A stretch of DNA of 10,188 bases, taken from the NCBI GenBank assembly GCA_017518785.1, contig JAFWUA010000144.1, positions 1-10,188 on the forward strand. The letters are read 5' to 3'. Positions 1-5,097 of the stretch are shown one piece after another. The notes beneath the pieces were generated by a model. It was given only the letters and a program-made list of their open reading frames with translations, was not told the origin of the DNA and ran no database searches. A program made the translations under genes and the position numbers. Position 1 is the first letter of the stretch, and every line of letters starts with the position of its first letter. Source of the stretch: Neisseriaceae bacterium (GTDB lineage Bacteria > Pseudomonadota > Gammaproteobacteria > Burkholderiales > Neisseriaceae).

Positions 1-1
1 C

Positions 2-208
2 AATTATGACGGTTCGGTATTGGCAATATTTCCCAAATTTGATTGTACGCCACAAACATTAAATCAAATTATTGACGAATTAAATAATGTACACTGGCAA
101 GAATTAGGATTTATTTGTGATGGGCGTTTTTTATTTTCGCAAAAAAGTTTGGAAAACTGTGTGTTACCCAAAACATTTCAACAATTTTTACCATTAAATC
201 ATATTTAG
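2..208 (+). CDS. C-terminal end of an unrecognised protein (5' truncated by window edge)
   Basis: An open frame runs from the left edge (first complete codon at base 2, reading N-Y-D-G-S-V-L-A-I-F) to a TAG at 206-208, giving the last 68 residues of a longer protein. A TTG at base 20 could be read as a start, but no ribosome binding site precedes it and the frame is open to the edge, so truncation is more likely. The segment is soluble-looking, with no membrane helix or signal peptide, and ends in a hydrophobic FQQFLPLNHI. I do not recognise the family and give no function. Its stop lies only 7 bases before a MITE, so the element sits directly in its 3' flank; no terminator hairpin is seen between them. 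Confidence 0.55.
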   Translation, partial: NYDGSVLAIFPKFDCTPQTLNQIIDELNNVHWQELGFICDGRFLFSQKSLENCVLPKTFQQFLPLNHI

Positions 209-215
209 ACAATCT

Positions 216-360
216 GAAACCTTTGCAAAACTCGTCATTAGTAACATTGAGCGAAGCGAAATGGAAGAATTAAAAAGATTCTTCGCATACCCTCGCTTTG
301 TTCAGGCGACAAGTCGGTTCAGAATGACGAATGAGCAAAAGTGGATTTTGCAAAGGTTTC
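216..360. mobile_element. MITE-like palindromic element, copy 1 (145 bp)
   Basis: The ends are inverted: the left end reads GAAACCTTTGCAAAACTCG and the right end reads ATTTTGCAAAGGTTTC. The inner arms carry the GAGCGAAGCGAA and AGATTCTTCG boxes also seen in the other copies. The flanks are AATCT (left) and AAACT (right), a 4-of-5 match that could be a decayed 5-bp target duplication. It has no coding capacity and is slightly longer than its siblings because of extra sequence around 286-320. It lies immediately downstream of the truncated first gene. Confidence 0.8.
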
Positions 361-602
361 AAACTGCGTTTGTTAAAGTTTGATACTTCATATAAATTAA
401 GCTTTTTTAAAGGAGTTTCTGAAATTAAAAAATGAATGGCAGGTGTGTTGTTGTGTAATTTTGCTTTTAAGAGCATCAATCACGAGGTTTTGTAGCATCT
501 CTACACTGTGAATGGTGTACCTGTTGTTTTATTTATGTTTCATATCTCACAACAAGATTAAGAGCAATCCTATCTGAAACATCTGTGTTGTGATGTTTAT
601 AA
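361..602. other. Gene-free spacer between MITE copies
   Basis: This 242-base, AT-rich stretch has no open frame with a ribosome binding site and a recognisable product. Reverse-strand reading gives short broken stretches such as VSDRIALNLVVRYET followed by a stop, and MLQNLVIDALKSKITQQ further on. These could be remnants of a decayed gene, but I cannot identify them. A weak inverted pair, TCACAACA (547-554) and TGTTGTGA (586-593), is present with a 31-base loop. Confidence 0.4.
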
Positions 603-730
603 GATACTCCTGCAAAACTCGTCATTCTGAATTTCACGAAGTGAAATGAAGAATATAATTTATTGTTTATAAAGATTCTTCGCTACGCTCAAAATGACGA
701 ATGATAAAAGTATGGTTTTGCAAAGGTTTC
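603..730. mobile_element. MITE-like element, copy 2, with unlike ends (128 bp)
   Basis: The left end is GATACTCCTGCAAAACTCG and the right end is GGTTTTGCAAAGGTTTC, so the two termini belong to two subtypes of the same repeat. The interior has the palindromic box TTTCACGAAGTGAAA and the GATTCTTCGCTACGCTC arm. The flanks (TATAA left, AGACT right) do not match, so this is probably a recombinant or an inverted/rearranged copy. The right flank AGACTATACT runs directly into the DUS tandem array. Confidence 0.75.
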
Positions 731-740
731 AGACTATACT

Positions 741-824
741 TTCCGGCAGACTATATTTTTCCGGCAGACTATATTTTTCCGGCAGACTATATTTTTCCGG
801 CAGACTATATTTTTCCGGCAGACT
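741..824. repeat. Perfect 18-bp tandem array of five DUS-like motifs
   Basis: The unit TTCCGGCAGACTATATTT starts at 741, 759, 777, 795 and 813 with no base difference; the last unit ends after its first 12 bases. Each unit holds one copy of the 12-mer TTCCGGCAGACT (AGTCTGCCGGAA on the minus strand). All five point the same way. A MITE lies on each side (603-730 and 825-889). The right flank of the left MITE, AGACTATACTTTCC, looks like part of a further, slightly changed unit. Confidence 0.95.
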
Positions 825-889
825 AAAACAATTAGATTCTTCCATTTCGCTTTGATAAATGTCAGAGTAACGAGTTTTACAAAGGTTTC
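825..889. mobile_element. Internally deleted MITE-like element, copy 3 (65 bp)
   Basis: The left end is reduced to AAAACA, like the AAAACC start of the copy at 5111. The right half is intact: AGATTCTTCCATTTCGCT, then ACGAGTTTTACAAAGGTTTC. The left flank is AGACT (the end of the last array unit, 820-824) and the right flank is ATACT (890-894), a 4-of-5 match to a 5-bp target duplication. The reading is a copy that inserted in the DUS array and then lost its left half. Confidence 0.6.
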
Positions 890-898
890 ATACTACAA

Positions 899-1029
899 GA
901 TACTCCTGCAAAACTCGTTTTTTTCTATTACTCGTCATTCTGAGCGTAGCGAAGAATCTTTATAGACAATAAGTTAGATTCTTCATTTCACTTCGTGAAA
1001 TTCAGAATGACGAGTTTTGCAGGAGTCTC
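899..1029. mobile_element. MITE-like element, copy 4, with target duplication TACAA (131 bp)
   Basis: The left end GATACTCCTGCAAAACTCG pairs with the right end CGAGTTTTGCAGGAGTCTC (18 of 19 positions complementary). It is flanked by TACAA at 894-898 and 1030-1034; a sixth base C is shared if the right boundary is moved by one. The interior forms a long imperfect hairpin: GTCATTCTGAGCGTAGCG on the left, CTTCGTGAAATTCAGAATGAC on the right. It is inverted relative to the copy at 603-730. A short duplication of ACTCG near 913-933 lengthens its left arm. Confidence 0.8.
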
Positions 1030-1037
1030 TACAAATT

Positions 1038-1070
1038 AAAAACTCTGCCGGAAAACTTTCCGGCAGAGTT
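1038..1070 (-). terminator. DUS inverted-pair terminator of corC
   Basis: AACTCTGCCGGAAA (1041-1054) and TTTCCGGCAGAGTT (1057-1070) form a 14-bp perfect stem. On the minus strand the hairpin is followed by TTTTTAATTTG, a rho-independent terminator pattern, and it lies 27 bases past the corC stop. Both arms are copies of the 10-base core of the DUS-like motif. Confidence 0.85.
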
Positions 1071-1096
1071 AATATTATTGCTTAAATTTTAAAATC

Positions 1097-1924
1097 CTAT
1101 TTTTTAATCTTTTGCACAATCAGAATATACAACCTACGTTGATCCACACGTGCAACTGCAAATTGCCAATCGCCCAATTGAATTTTCTCCCCCCTTTCCG
1201 GCAGTCTTTCCAAAGATGAAATAACTAATCCACCAATGGTATCTACATCTTCATGTGCAAAGTCTGTATGAAAAAATTCGTTAAACTCAGATATTTCAGT
1301 AACAGCATTCACGCGGAAACGTCCGCCACCGATTGAGGCGATATTATCAACTTCATCTGTATCAAACTCATCTGAAATCTCACCTAAAATTGCTTCTAAA
1401 ATATCTTCAAAAGTAATCAAACCAGAAACGCCACCATATTCATCAATAACCATAGCTAAATGAATATGTTTATCGCGAAACTCTTTTAGAAGACGATTCA
1501 GCGATTTACTTTCAGGAACAAATACAGGTTCACGCAATAGTTGGCGAATATCCAAATCTTCTGGGTGATTGAAAAAACGCAATAAATCTTTGGTATGCAA
1601 AATACCCAATACTTCATCTTTATCACCAGCTATTACTGGAAAACGCGAATGTGCAGTATCTAACACATAGTCGAGAATTTTTTTAGGTGAATCACTGATT
1701 TTAAGTACATTCATTTGCGAACGACTCACCATCACATCGCGTACTTCCAAATCGGCAAATGCCACCACTTTTTCTAATAGCAAAACAGTATCACGGTCGA
1801 TTACGCCACTTTTAGCTGCATTTTTAAGAAATTGAACTATCTCTTCAACATTTTCTGGTGCATCAGAGGATATTTTATTGAAAATTCGTTCGAAAAAACC
1901 GGTCTTACCCGTGTTTTCGTCCAT
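1097..1924 (-). CDS. corC: CorC/YbeX-type CBS-domain protein (HlyC/CorC family)
   Basis: This is the cytoplasmic CorC/YbeX type: a CBS-domain pair at roughly residues 60-190 (DVMVSRSQM, HSRFPVI, then VIDEYGGVSGLITFEDIL) and a C-terminal CorC_HlyC transporter-associated domain (VDTIGGLVISSLERLPERGEK). It lacks the N-terminal DUF21 membrane domain of the larger family members. In enterobacteria CorC is linked to magnesium/cobalt efflux, and ybeX to ribosome-related stress; the exact role is unsettled. I choose the ATG at 1924 (275 aa, MDENTGKTG) over the one at 1930, because AAGGA lies 6 bases upstream of the former but abuts the latter. That start overlaps the ybeY stop by one base (TAATG), so the pair is probably translationally coupled. 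Length is close to the E. coli protein (about 292 aa). A DUS-like core at 1195-1204 encodes L-P-E-R. Confidence 0.92.
   Translation of the reverse strand: MDENTGKTGFFERIFNKISSDAPENVEEIVQFLKNAAKSGVIDRDTVLLLEKVVAFADLEVRDVMVSRSQMNVLKISDSPKKILDYVLDTAHSRFPVIAGDKDEVLGILHTKDLLRFFNHPEDLDIRQLLREPVFVPESKSLNRLLKEFRDKHIHLAMVIDEYGGVSGLITFEDILEAILGEISDEFDTDEVDNIASIGGGRFRVNAVTEISEFNEFFHTDFAHEDVDTIGGLVISSLERLPERGEKIQLGDWQFAVARVDQRRLYILIVQKIKK
1195..1204 (-). repeat. DUS-like core inside corC
   Basis: TTTCCGGCAG on the plus strand, that is CTGCCGGAAA in the coding direction of corC, where it encodes L-P-E. It is outside any hairpin, so it is not a terminator. Confidence 0.75.
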
Positions 1925-2424
1925 TAGCATTCCTTATCGTTGTATGGATTGTCATATCCTAACCGATGCAAGATATTAATTTCAAGCATTTCCATCTTTT
2001 CGGCATCTAAATCATTCATATGATCAAAGCCTGCTAAATGCAAAGTGCCATGCACAGTTAAATGTGCATAATGAGATAAAATATCCTTGCCCTGCTCTTT
2101 TGCTTCTTTTGCCACTACCGTAGGGCAAATTAATAAATCACCAATAATCCTTTCCGGCAGACTATCAACCCTACCCAATTCAAAACTCAAAACATTGGTA
2201 GCATAATCTTTATTTCTATATTGTAAGTTAAAGCATTTAGCTTCCTCCTCATCGGTTAATAAAAGAGAAATATTTGCATGTAAACGTAAGTAACACAGTG
2301 TTGCATCTATCCAACGTGCAAACTCTTTAAAAGTTGGCACTTTGTCCTTACTTCGATTAGTTATTGAAAAATTAAGACGATGAGAGCGATACTCTTCAAT
2401 GGATTTTATTTTAGCTTTTCTCAT
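1924..2424 (-). CDS. ybeY: Endoribonuclease YbeY (rRNA maturation / ribosome quality control)
   Basis: YbeY is a zinc-dependent single-strand endoribonuclease acting in 16S rRNA 3' maturation and 70S quality control. The diagnostic metal motif HGTLHLAGFDH (three histidines, HxxxHxxxxxH) is intact, preceded by the conserved NKDYATNVLSFEL and IGDLLICP blocks. The frame could be extended to 2586 (220 aa). I place the start at the ATG at 2424 (166 aa, MRKAKIKS) because the family is usually 150-175 aa, AAGG precedes this ATG by 9 bases, and the neisserial homologue, as I recall it, begins and ends similarly (NPYxxxEC). It is the first gene of a ybeY-corC operon, an arrangement common in proteobacteria; ybeZ and lnt are not adjacent here. 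A full 12-mer DUS-like site at 2152-2163 lies in the coding sequence. Confidence 0.95.
   Translation of the reverse strand: MRKAKIKSIEEYRSHRLNFSITNRSKDKVPTFKEFARWIDATLCYLRLHANISLLLTDEEEAKCFNLQYRNKDYATNVLSFELGRVDSLPERIIGDLLICPTVVAKEAKEQGKDILSHYAHLTVHGTLHLAGFDHMNDLDAEKMEMLEINILHRLGYDNPYNDKEC
2151..2163 (-). repeat. DUS-like motif inside ybeY
   Basis: TTTCCGGCAGACT on the plus strand; in the ybeY coding direction AGTCTGCCGGAAA encodes S-L-P-E. It is a complete 12-mer match, followed by AT as in the tandem array. Confidence 0.85.
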
Positions 2425-2509
2425 GATTTGAAACCTTATCAATGCGTAAAATTGTTTATTAAAGTGGTAGAATATAACCTTTTTTACGAACTGTTTTAAG
2501 GATAAAAAA
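2425..2509. promoter_or_regulatory. Divergent promoter region between ybeY and the binding-protein gene
   Basis: This 85-base gap must hold the promoters of both divergent transcripts. For the rightward gene, TGGTAGAAT at 2465-2473 fits an extended -10 (TGn + TAGAAT); a TTGTTT at 2452-2457 is 15 bases from an alternative TATAAC (2473-2478). AAGGA at 2498-2502 is the ribosome binding site, 7 bases before the ATG at 2510. I could not fix a leftward promoter. The -10 assignment is tentative. Confidence 0.4.
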
Positions 2510-3445
2510 ATGAATTTAAAACATTTTTTTGCAACTTGCCTTGTTGGTTTTGCATTAACTGCTTGTAATAATTCAAGCACTTCCACCTCAAACGAAGCTG
2601 CTGCTCAATTACCTGATGCCAAAGAAGTTAAAACCTTGCGTGTAGCATCTAATGCAGAATTTGCACCATTTGAGTACACCCAAGAAAATGGTGATGTAGT
2701 TGGTTTTGACATCGATTTAATCAATGCTATGGCTGATGCAGGCGATTTCAAAGTTGAAATTAAAAACACCCCTTGGGACGGCATTTTTGCCACACTAAAT
2801 TCAGGCGATAGCGATGTGTTGCTTTCTGCAATCACCATTACCGATGAACGCAAATTAGCAATGGATTTCACCAATCCTTATTTTGAAATTCATCAATTGA
2901 TTATGACTACTGAAAACAGCGGCATTCAATCTTTGGACGATTTGAAAAACAATAAAAAAGTCGGAGTAGTTACTGGTCAAACTGGTGATTTGGCTATCTC
3001 TGAAATCTTGGGTGCTACCAACGATAAAATTTCTCGCTACGACAGCGTAATCTTGGCAGTAAAAGCCTTACAAAATGGTGCAGTAGATGCAATCGTTTCC
3101 GATTCTGCTACCGTTAAAACTTACTCTGAAAATAATCCGGATAATAAATTTGTATTAATTGAATCTGACCAATTCCAACGAGAAGATTATGGTATGGCTG
3201 TACGTAAAGGCGATGCTGAAACTTTACAAATGCTAAACAATGCTTTGGATAAAGTGCGTAGCAACGGTAAATACGATGAGATTTTCAATAAATACTTCTC
3301 TCAAGATGCACTAACATCACAAACAACACAGGCAACACCTGAAAACAATGTCCCATTAGAAGCACCGGTGCCACCAGCAGACGAACCTGAAATTCCTATA
3401 CCAGAATCAGAAATGCCTGCACCACCACCACCAATAGCAAATTAA
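2510..3445 (+). CDS. Amino-acid ABC transporter substrate-binding lipoprotein (family 3) with proline-rich tail
   Basis: A lipoprotein signal peptide, MNLKHFFATCLVGFALTAC, has the lipobox L16-T17-A18-C19, so the mature protein is lipid-anchored with Asn at +2. The body is a family 3 solute-binding protein (polar/basic amino acids, glutamine or cystine type): LRVASNAEFAPFEY, GDVVGFDIDLINAMA, the TITDERKLAMDFTNPYFE signature, VGVVTGQTGD and SDSATVKTYSENNP. It resembles a neisserial amino-acid binding lipoprotein; the ligand cannot be read from sequence. No permease or ATPase gene is adjacent, so it is an orphan component or works with a transporter elsewhere. Residues 272-311 form a low-complexity tail with 13 prolines in 40 residues and many Glu, ending APPPPIAN, which is not part of the binding fold. 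It ends in a DUS-pair terminator. Confidence 0.9.
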   Translation: MNLKHFFATCLVGFALTACNNSSTSTSNEAAAQLPDAKEVKTLRVASNAEFAPFEYTQENGDVVGFDIDLINAMADAGDFKVEIKNTPWDGIFATLNSGDSDVLLSAITITDERKLAMDFTNPYFEIHQLIMTTENSGIQSLDDLKNNKKVGVVTGQTGDLAISEILGATNDKISRYDSVILAVKALQNGAVDAIVSDSATVKTYSENNPDNKFVLIESDQFQREDYGMAVRKGDAETLQMLNNALDKVRSNGKYDEIFNKYFSQDALTSQTTQATPENNVPLEAPVPPADEPEIPIPESEMPAPPPPIAN

Positions 3446-3453
3446 AAAAACAA

Positions 3454-3497
3454 TTTTCCGGCAGAGTATTTTTAATCAAGTCTGCCGGAAAAGTTTT
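3454..3497 (+). terminator. DUS inverted-pair terminator after the binding-protein gene
   Basis: TTTTCCGGCAGA (3454-3465) and TCTGCCGGAAAA (3481-3492) make a perfect 12-bp stem with a 15-base loop, followed by TTTT (3494-3497). Each arm is a DUS-like core. A third, one-base variant (TTTCGGCAGACT) follows at 3517-3528 next to the MITE. Confidence 0.8.
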
Positions 3498-3528
3498 ATA
3501 CAACACAATTACTCTTTTTCGGCAGACT

Positions 3529-3659
3529 GAAACCTTTGCAAAACTCGTCATTCTTCATTTTACGTAGGAAAATTAAGAATATAATTAATTGTTAAGTAAA
3601 AGATTCGCAACGAAGTTCAAAATGACGAATGCGGAGAAAGTGAGTTTTGCAAAGGTTTC
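3529..3659. mobile_element. MITE-like element, copy 5, with target duplication AGACT (131 bp)
   Basis: The ends GAAACCTTTGCAAAACTCG and GAGTTTTGCAAAGGTTTC are nearly perfect inverted repeats. It is flanked by AGACT at 3524-3528 and 3660-3664. The left AGACT is the end of a DUS-like motif (TTTCGGCAGACT) and the right copy continues AGACTAT as in intact array units, so the element apparently inserted in a DUS-like site. The right end is only 34 bases from the pdxJ ATG, so the pdxJ promoter lies in or across the element. Confidence 0.88.
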
Positions 3660-3693
3660 AGACTATTAACTCAATTGAAATTAGGAAAAAACT

Positions 3694-4455
3694 ATGTTTC
3701 TTGGCGTAAATATTGATCATGTTGCTACTTTGCGTAATGCACGCGGAACAATTTATCCATCACCGCTTGAAGCCGCATTATTAGCCGAAACCGCAGGTGC
3801 AGACCTTATCACCATGCACTTACGTGAAGACCGACGACATATCAAAGATGATGATGTTTTTGCCGTAAAAAATGCAATTAGCACTCGCTTAAATTTAGAA
3901 ATGGCACTAACTGAAGAAATGCTTAACAATGCTCTATCAGTTAAACCAGATGATGTGTGTATCGTTCCGGAAAAACGACAAGAAATCACCACCGAAGGTG
4001 GTTTAGACGTGTGTGCAAATAAAGCTATGATTGCCGAATTTGTACAAACTCTTACATCTGCCGGAATACGTGTTTCACTATTTATCGACCCTGATTTTGA
4101 GCAAATTCAAGCTGCATATGAAGTAAATGCACCAGTAATCGAACTTCACACCGGTGCATACGCTGATGCACGTGGAGAACAACAAAAAGATGAACTTCAT
4201 CGCATCGAACAAGCTGCTGCCTTTGCAAATCAATCGTCTTTAATCGTGAATGCCGGACATGGTTTGAATATTCACAATGTAGCTCCAATTGCACGTATTG
4301 GAACTATTCGTGAACTCAATATCGGACACGCCTTAATCGCCCAATCCATATTTTTAGGACTACACAAAAGCATCGAACAAATGAAAGATGCCATATTTCA
4401 AGCAAGATTATCAGCAACATGTGCCAATACTAATCAAATTTTGAACACACAATAA
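3694..4455 (+). CDS. pdxJ: Pyridoxine 5'-phosphate synthase PdxJ
   Basis: PdxJ condenses 3-amino-2-oxopropyl phosphate (made via PdxA) with 1-deoxy-D-xylulose 5-phosphate to give pyridoxine 5'-phosphate, the last ring-forming step of the DXP-dependent vitamin B6 pathway, in the cytosol as a TIM-barrel octamer. Diagnostic features are present: LGVNIDHVATLRNARG at the N-terminus, H42 in MHLREDRRHI, E69 in NLEMA, H189 in NAGHGLN, and the phosphate-binding NIGHALIAQSIFLGL near the C-terminus. At 253 aa it is about ten residues longer than the E. coli enzyme, the extra being a short polar tail. The start is supported by TAGGA with AGGA at 3683-3686, 7 bases before the ATG. In enterobacteria pdxJ follows recO and precedes acpS; here it is alone. 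Confidence 0.97.
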   Translation: MFLGVNIDHVATLRNARGTIYPSPLEAALLAETAGADLITMHLREDRRHIKDDDVFAVKNAISTRLNLEMALTEEMLNNALSVKPDDVCIVPEKRQEITTEGGLDVCANKAMIAEFVQTLTSAGIRVSLFIDPDFEQIQAAYEVNAPVIELHTGAYADARGEQQKDELHRIEQAAAFANQSSLIVNAGHGLNIHNVAPIARIGTIRELNIGHALIAQSIFLGLHKSIEQMKDAIFQARLSATCANTNQILNTQ

Positions 4456-4463
4456 ACCTTAAT

Positions 4464-4487
4464 ATTGCGTTAACACAAATAAACGCA
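4464..4487. repeat. Small inverted repeat after pdxJ
   Basis: TTGCGTT (4464-4470) and AACGCAA (4481-4487) form a 7-bp perfect stem with a 10-base loop, 8 bases past the pdxJ stop. It could be a weak transcript end, but no T-run follows on either strand. Confidence 0.35.
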
Positions 4488-4526
4488 AAACATATCAAAC
4501 CAGAAAAAGCGTATCATCTATGCAAG

Positions 4527-4573
4527 TGATTTCTAAAAGTTAGAAAGTAGTAACTACAAATTTTTAGAAATCA
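4527..4573. repeat. Nested palindrome in the mscL leader
   Basis: TGATTTCTAAAA (4527-4538) and TTTTAGAAATCA (4562-4573) are a perfect 12-bp inverted repeat. Inside its 23-base loop lies a second perfect pair, GTAGT-A-ACTAC (4547-4557). The structure ends 45 bases before the mscL ATG. There is no T-run after it, so it is not a typical terminator; it could be an operator, an RNA leader structure or a cruciform. I see no clear -35/-10 around it. Confidence 0.6.
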
Positions 4574-4618
4574 TCTTGTAATTGATGTTTTAAAATTTTA
4601 TGCACGAAAGGAAATATT

Positions 4619-5047
4619 ATGAAATGGATAGATGAATTTAAACAATTTATCTCGCGTGGCAACGTAATGGACATGGCTGTTGGGATTATCATTGGAGGTG
4701 CTTTTACCGCAATTGTTACTTCTTTGGTGGAAAAAATCATTAATCCAATCATAACCTTGATTTCTGGCGGAGGTAATGTTGGCGAAGGTTGGCGTATTCC
4801 AGTTGGAGATAGTGGTCAATTTGTTGATTTTGGAGCATTTATTGCTGCAATTATCAACTTTTTGCTAATTGCCTTTGTAGTATTTTGGTTGGTAAAAACT
4901 GTAAATGGCATCAAGTCCAAAGTAACTTCTCCCAAAGAAGAAGAGGTAAAACCAACCTGCCCTGCATGTTTGGAAGAAATCAAAGAAGGTGCAACTCGTT
5001 GTCCACACTGCACCGCTATAATTGGCAATGTGGATTCCAACGTGTAA
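4619..5047 (+). CDS. mscL: Large-conductance mechanosensitive channel MscL with C-terminal zinc ribbon
   Basis: MscL is the inner-membrane emergency valve opened by membrane tension during hypo-osmotic shock. The signature FKQFISRGNVMDMAVGIIIGGAFTAIVTSLVEKIINPII covers the amphipathic N-helix and TM1 (about residues 16-45, hinge glycines included). A periplasmic loop follows, then TM2 at about residues 72-93. The C-terminus differs from the classical charged helical bundle: after a linker (KVTSPKEEE) it has four cysteines in CPAC-x10-CPHC spacing (C114, C117, C128, C131), a rubredoxin-like zinc ribbon. I recall similar tails in other bacterial MscL proteins, so it is an uncommon variant rather than a new one. 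GAAAGGAA precedes the ATG. Length is 142 aa, near the family norm. Confidence 0.96.
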   Translation: MKWIDEFKQFISRGNVMDMAVGIIIGGAFTAIVTSLVEKIINPIITLISGGGNVGEGWRIPVGDSGQFVDFGAFIAAIINFLLIAFVVFWLVKTVNGIKSKVTSPKEEEVKPTCPACLEEIKEGATRCPHCTAIIGNVDSNV

Positions 5048-5097
5048 ATTTTGGATTTAATAATCTAAAAATCTGTTATTATCGCTATGCTTTAATC

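Noticed and set aside
216..360. Correia (NEMIS) element
   Set aside because: Length and hairpin form are similar, but the termini (GAAACCTTTGC) differ from the Correia ends I know (TATAGTGGATTAAC).
270..479. Minus-strand 69-aa open frame in the first intergenic region
   Set aside because: Half of it lies inside a MITE palindrome, there is no ribosome binding site, and the translation matches nothing recognisable.
361..602. tracrRNA, small RNA or toxin-antitoxin gene in the spacer
   Set aside because: No anti-repeat, terminator hairpin with T-run, or coding pair could be supported; only short broken reading frames and a weak inverted pair are present.
741..824. Short CRISPR array
   Set aside because: The spacers between motifs are six identical bases, so there is no spacer diversity; it is a simple tandem repeat of a DUS-like motif.
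1925..1930. Alternative corC start at 1930
   Set aside because: The AAGGA sequence touches this ATG, leaving no spacing; the ATG at 1924 has a 6-base gap and a one-base overlap with the ybeY stop.
2425..2586. N-terminal extension of YbeY to 220 aa
   Set aside because: The extension crosses the divergent promoter and the start of the binding-protein gene, has no ribosome binding site, and exceeds the family length; the ATG at 2424 fits.
2605..2874. Minus-strand 89-aa open frame
   Set aside because: It is antisense to the conserved binding-protein domain, with no ribosome binding site or plausible product; a shadow frame.
4598..4819. Minus-strand frames opposite mscL
   Set aside because: They lie across the conserved TM1 coding region of mscL and have no independent support.
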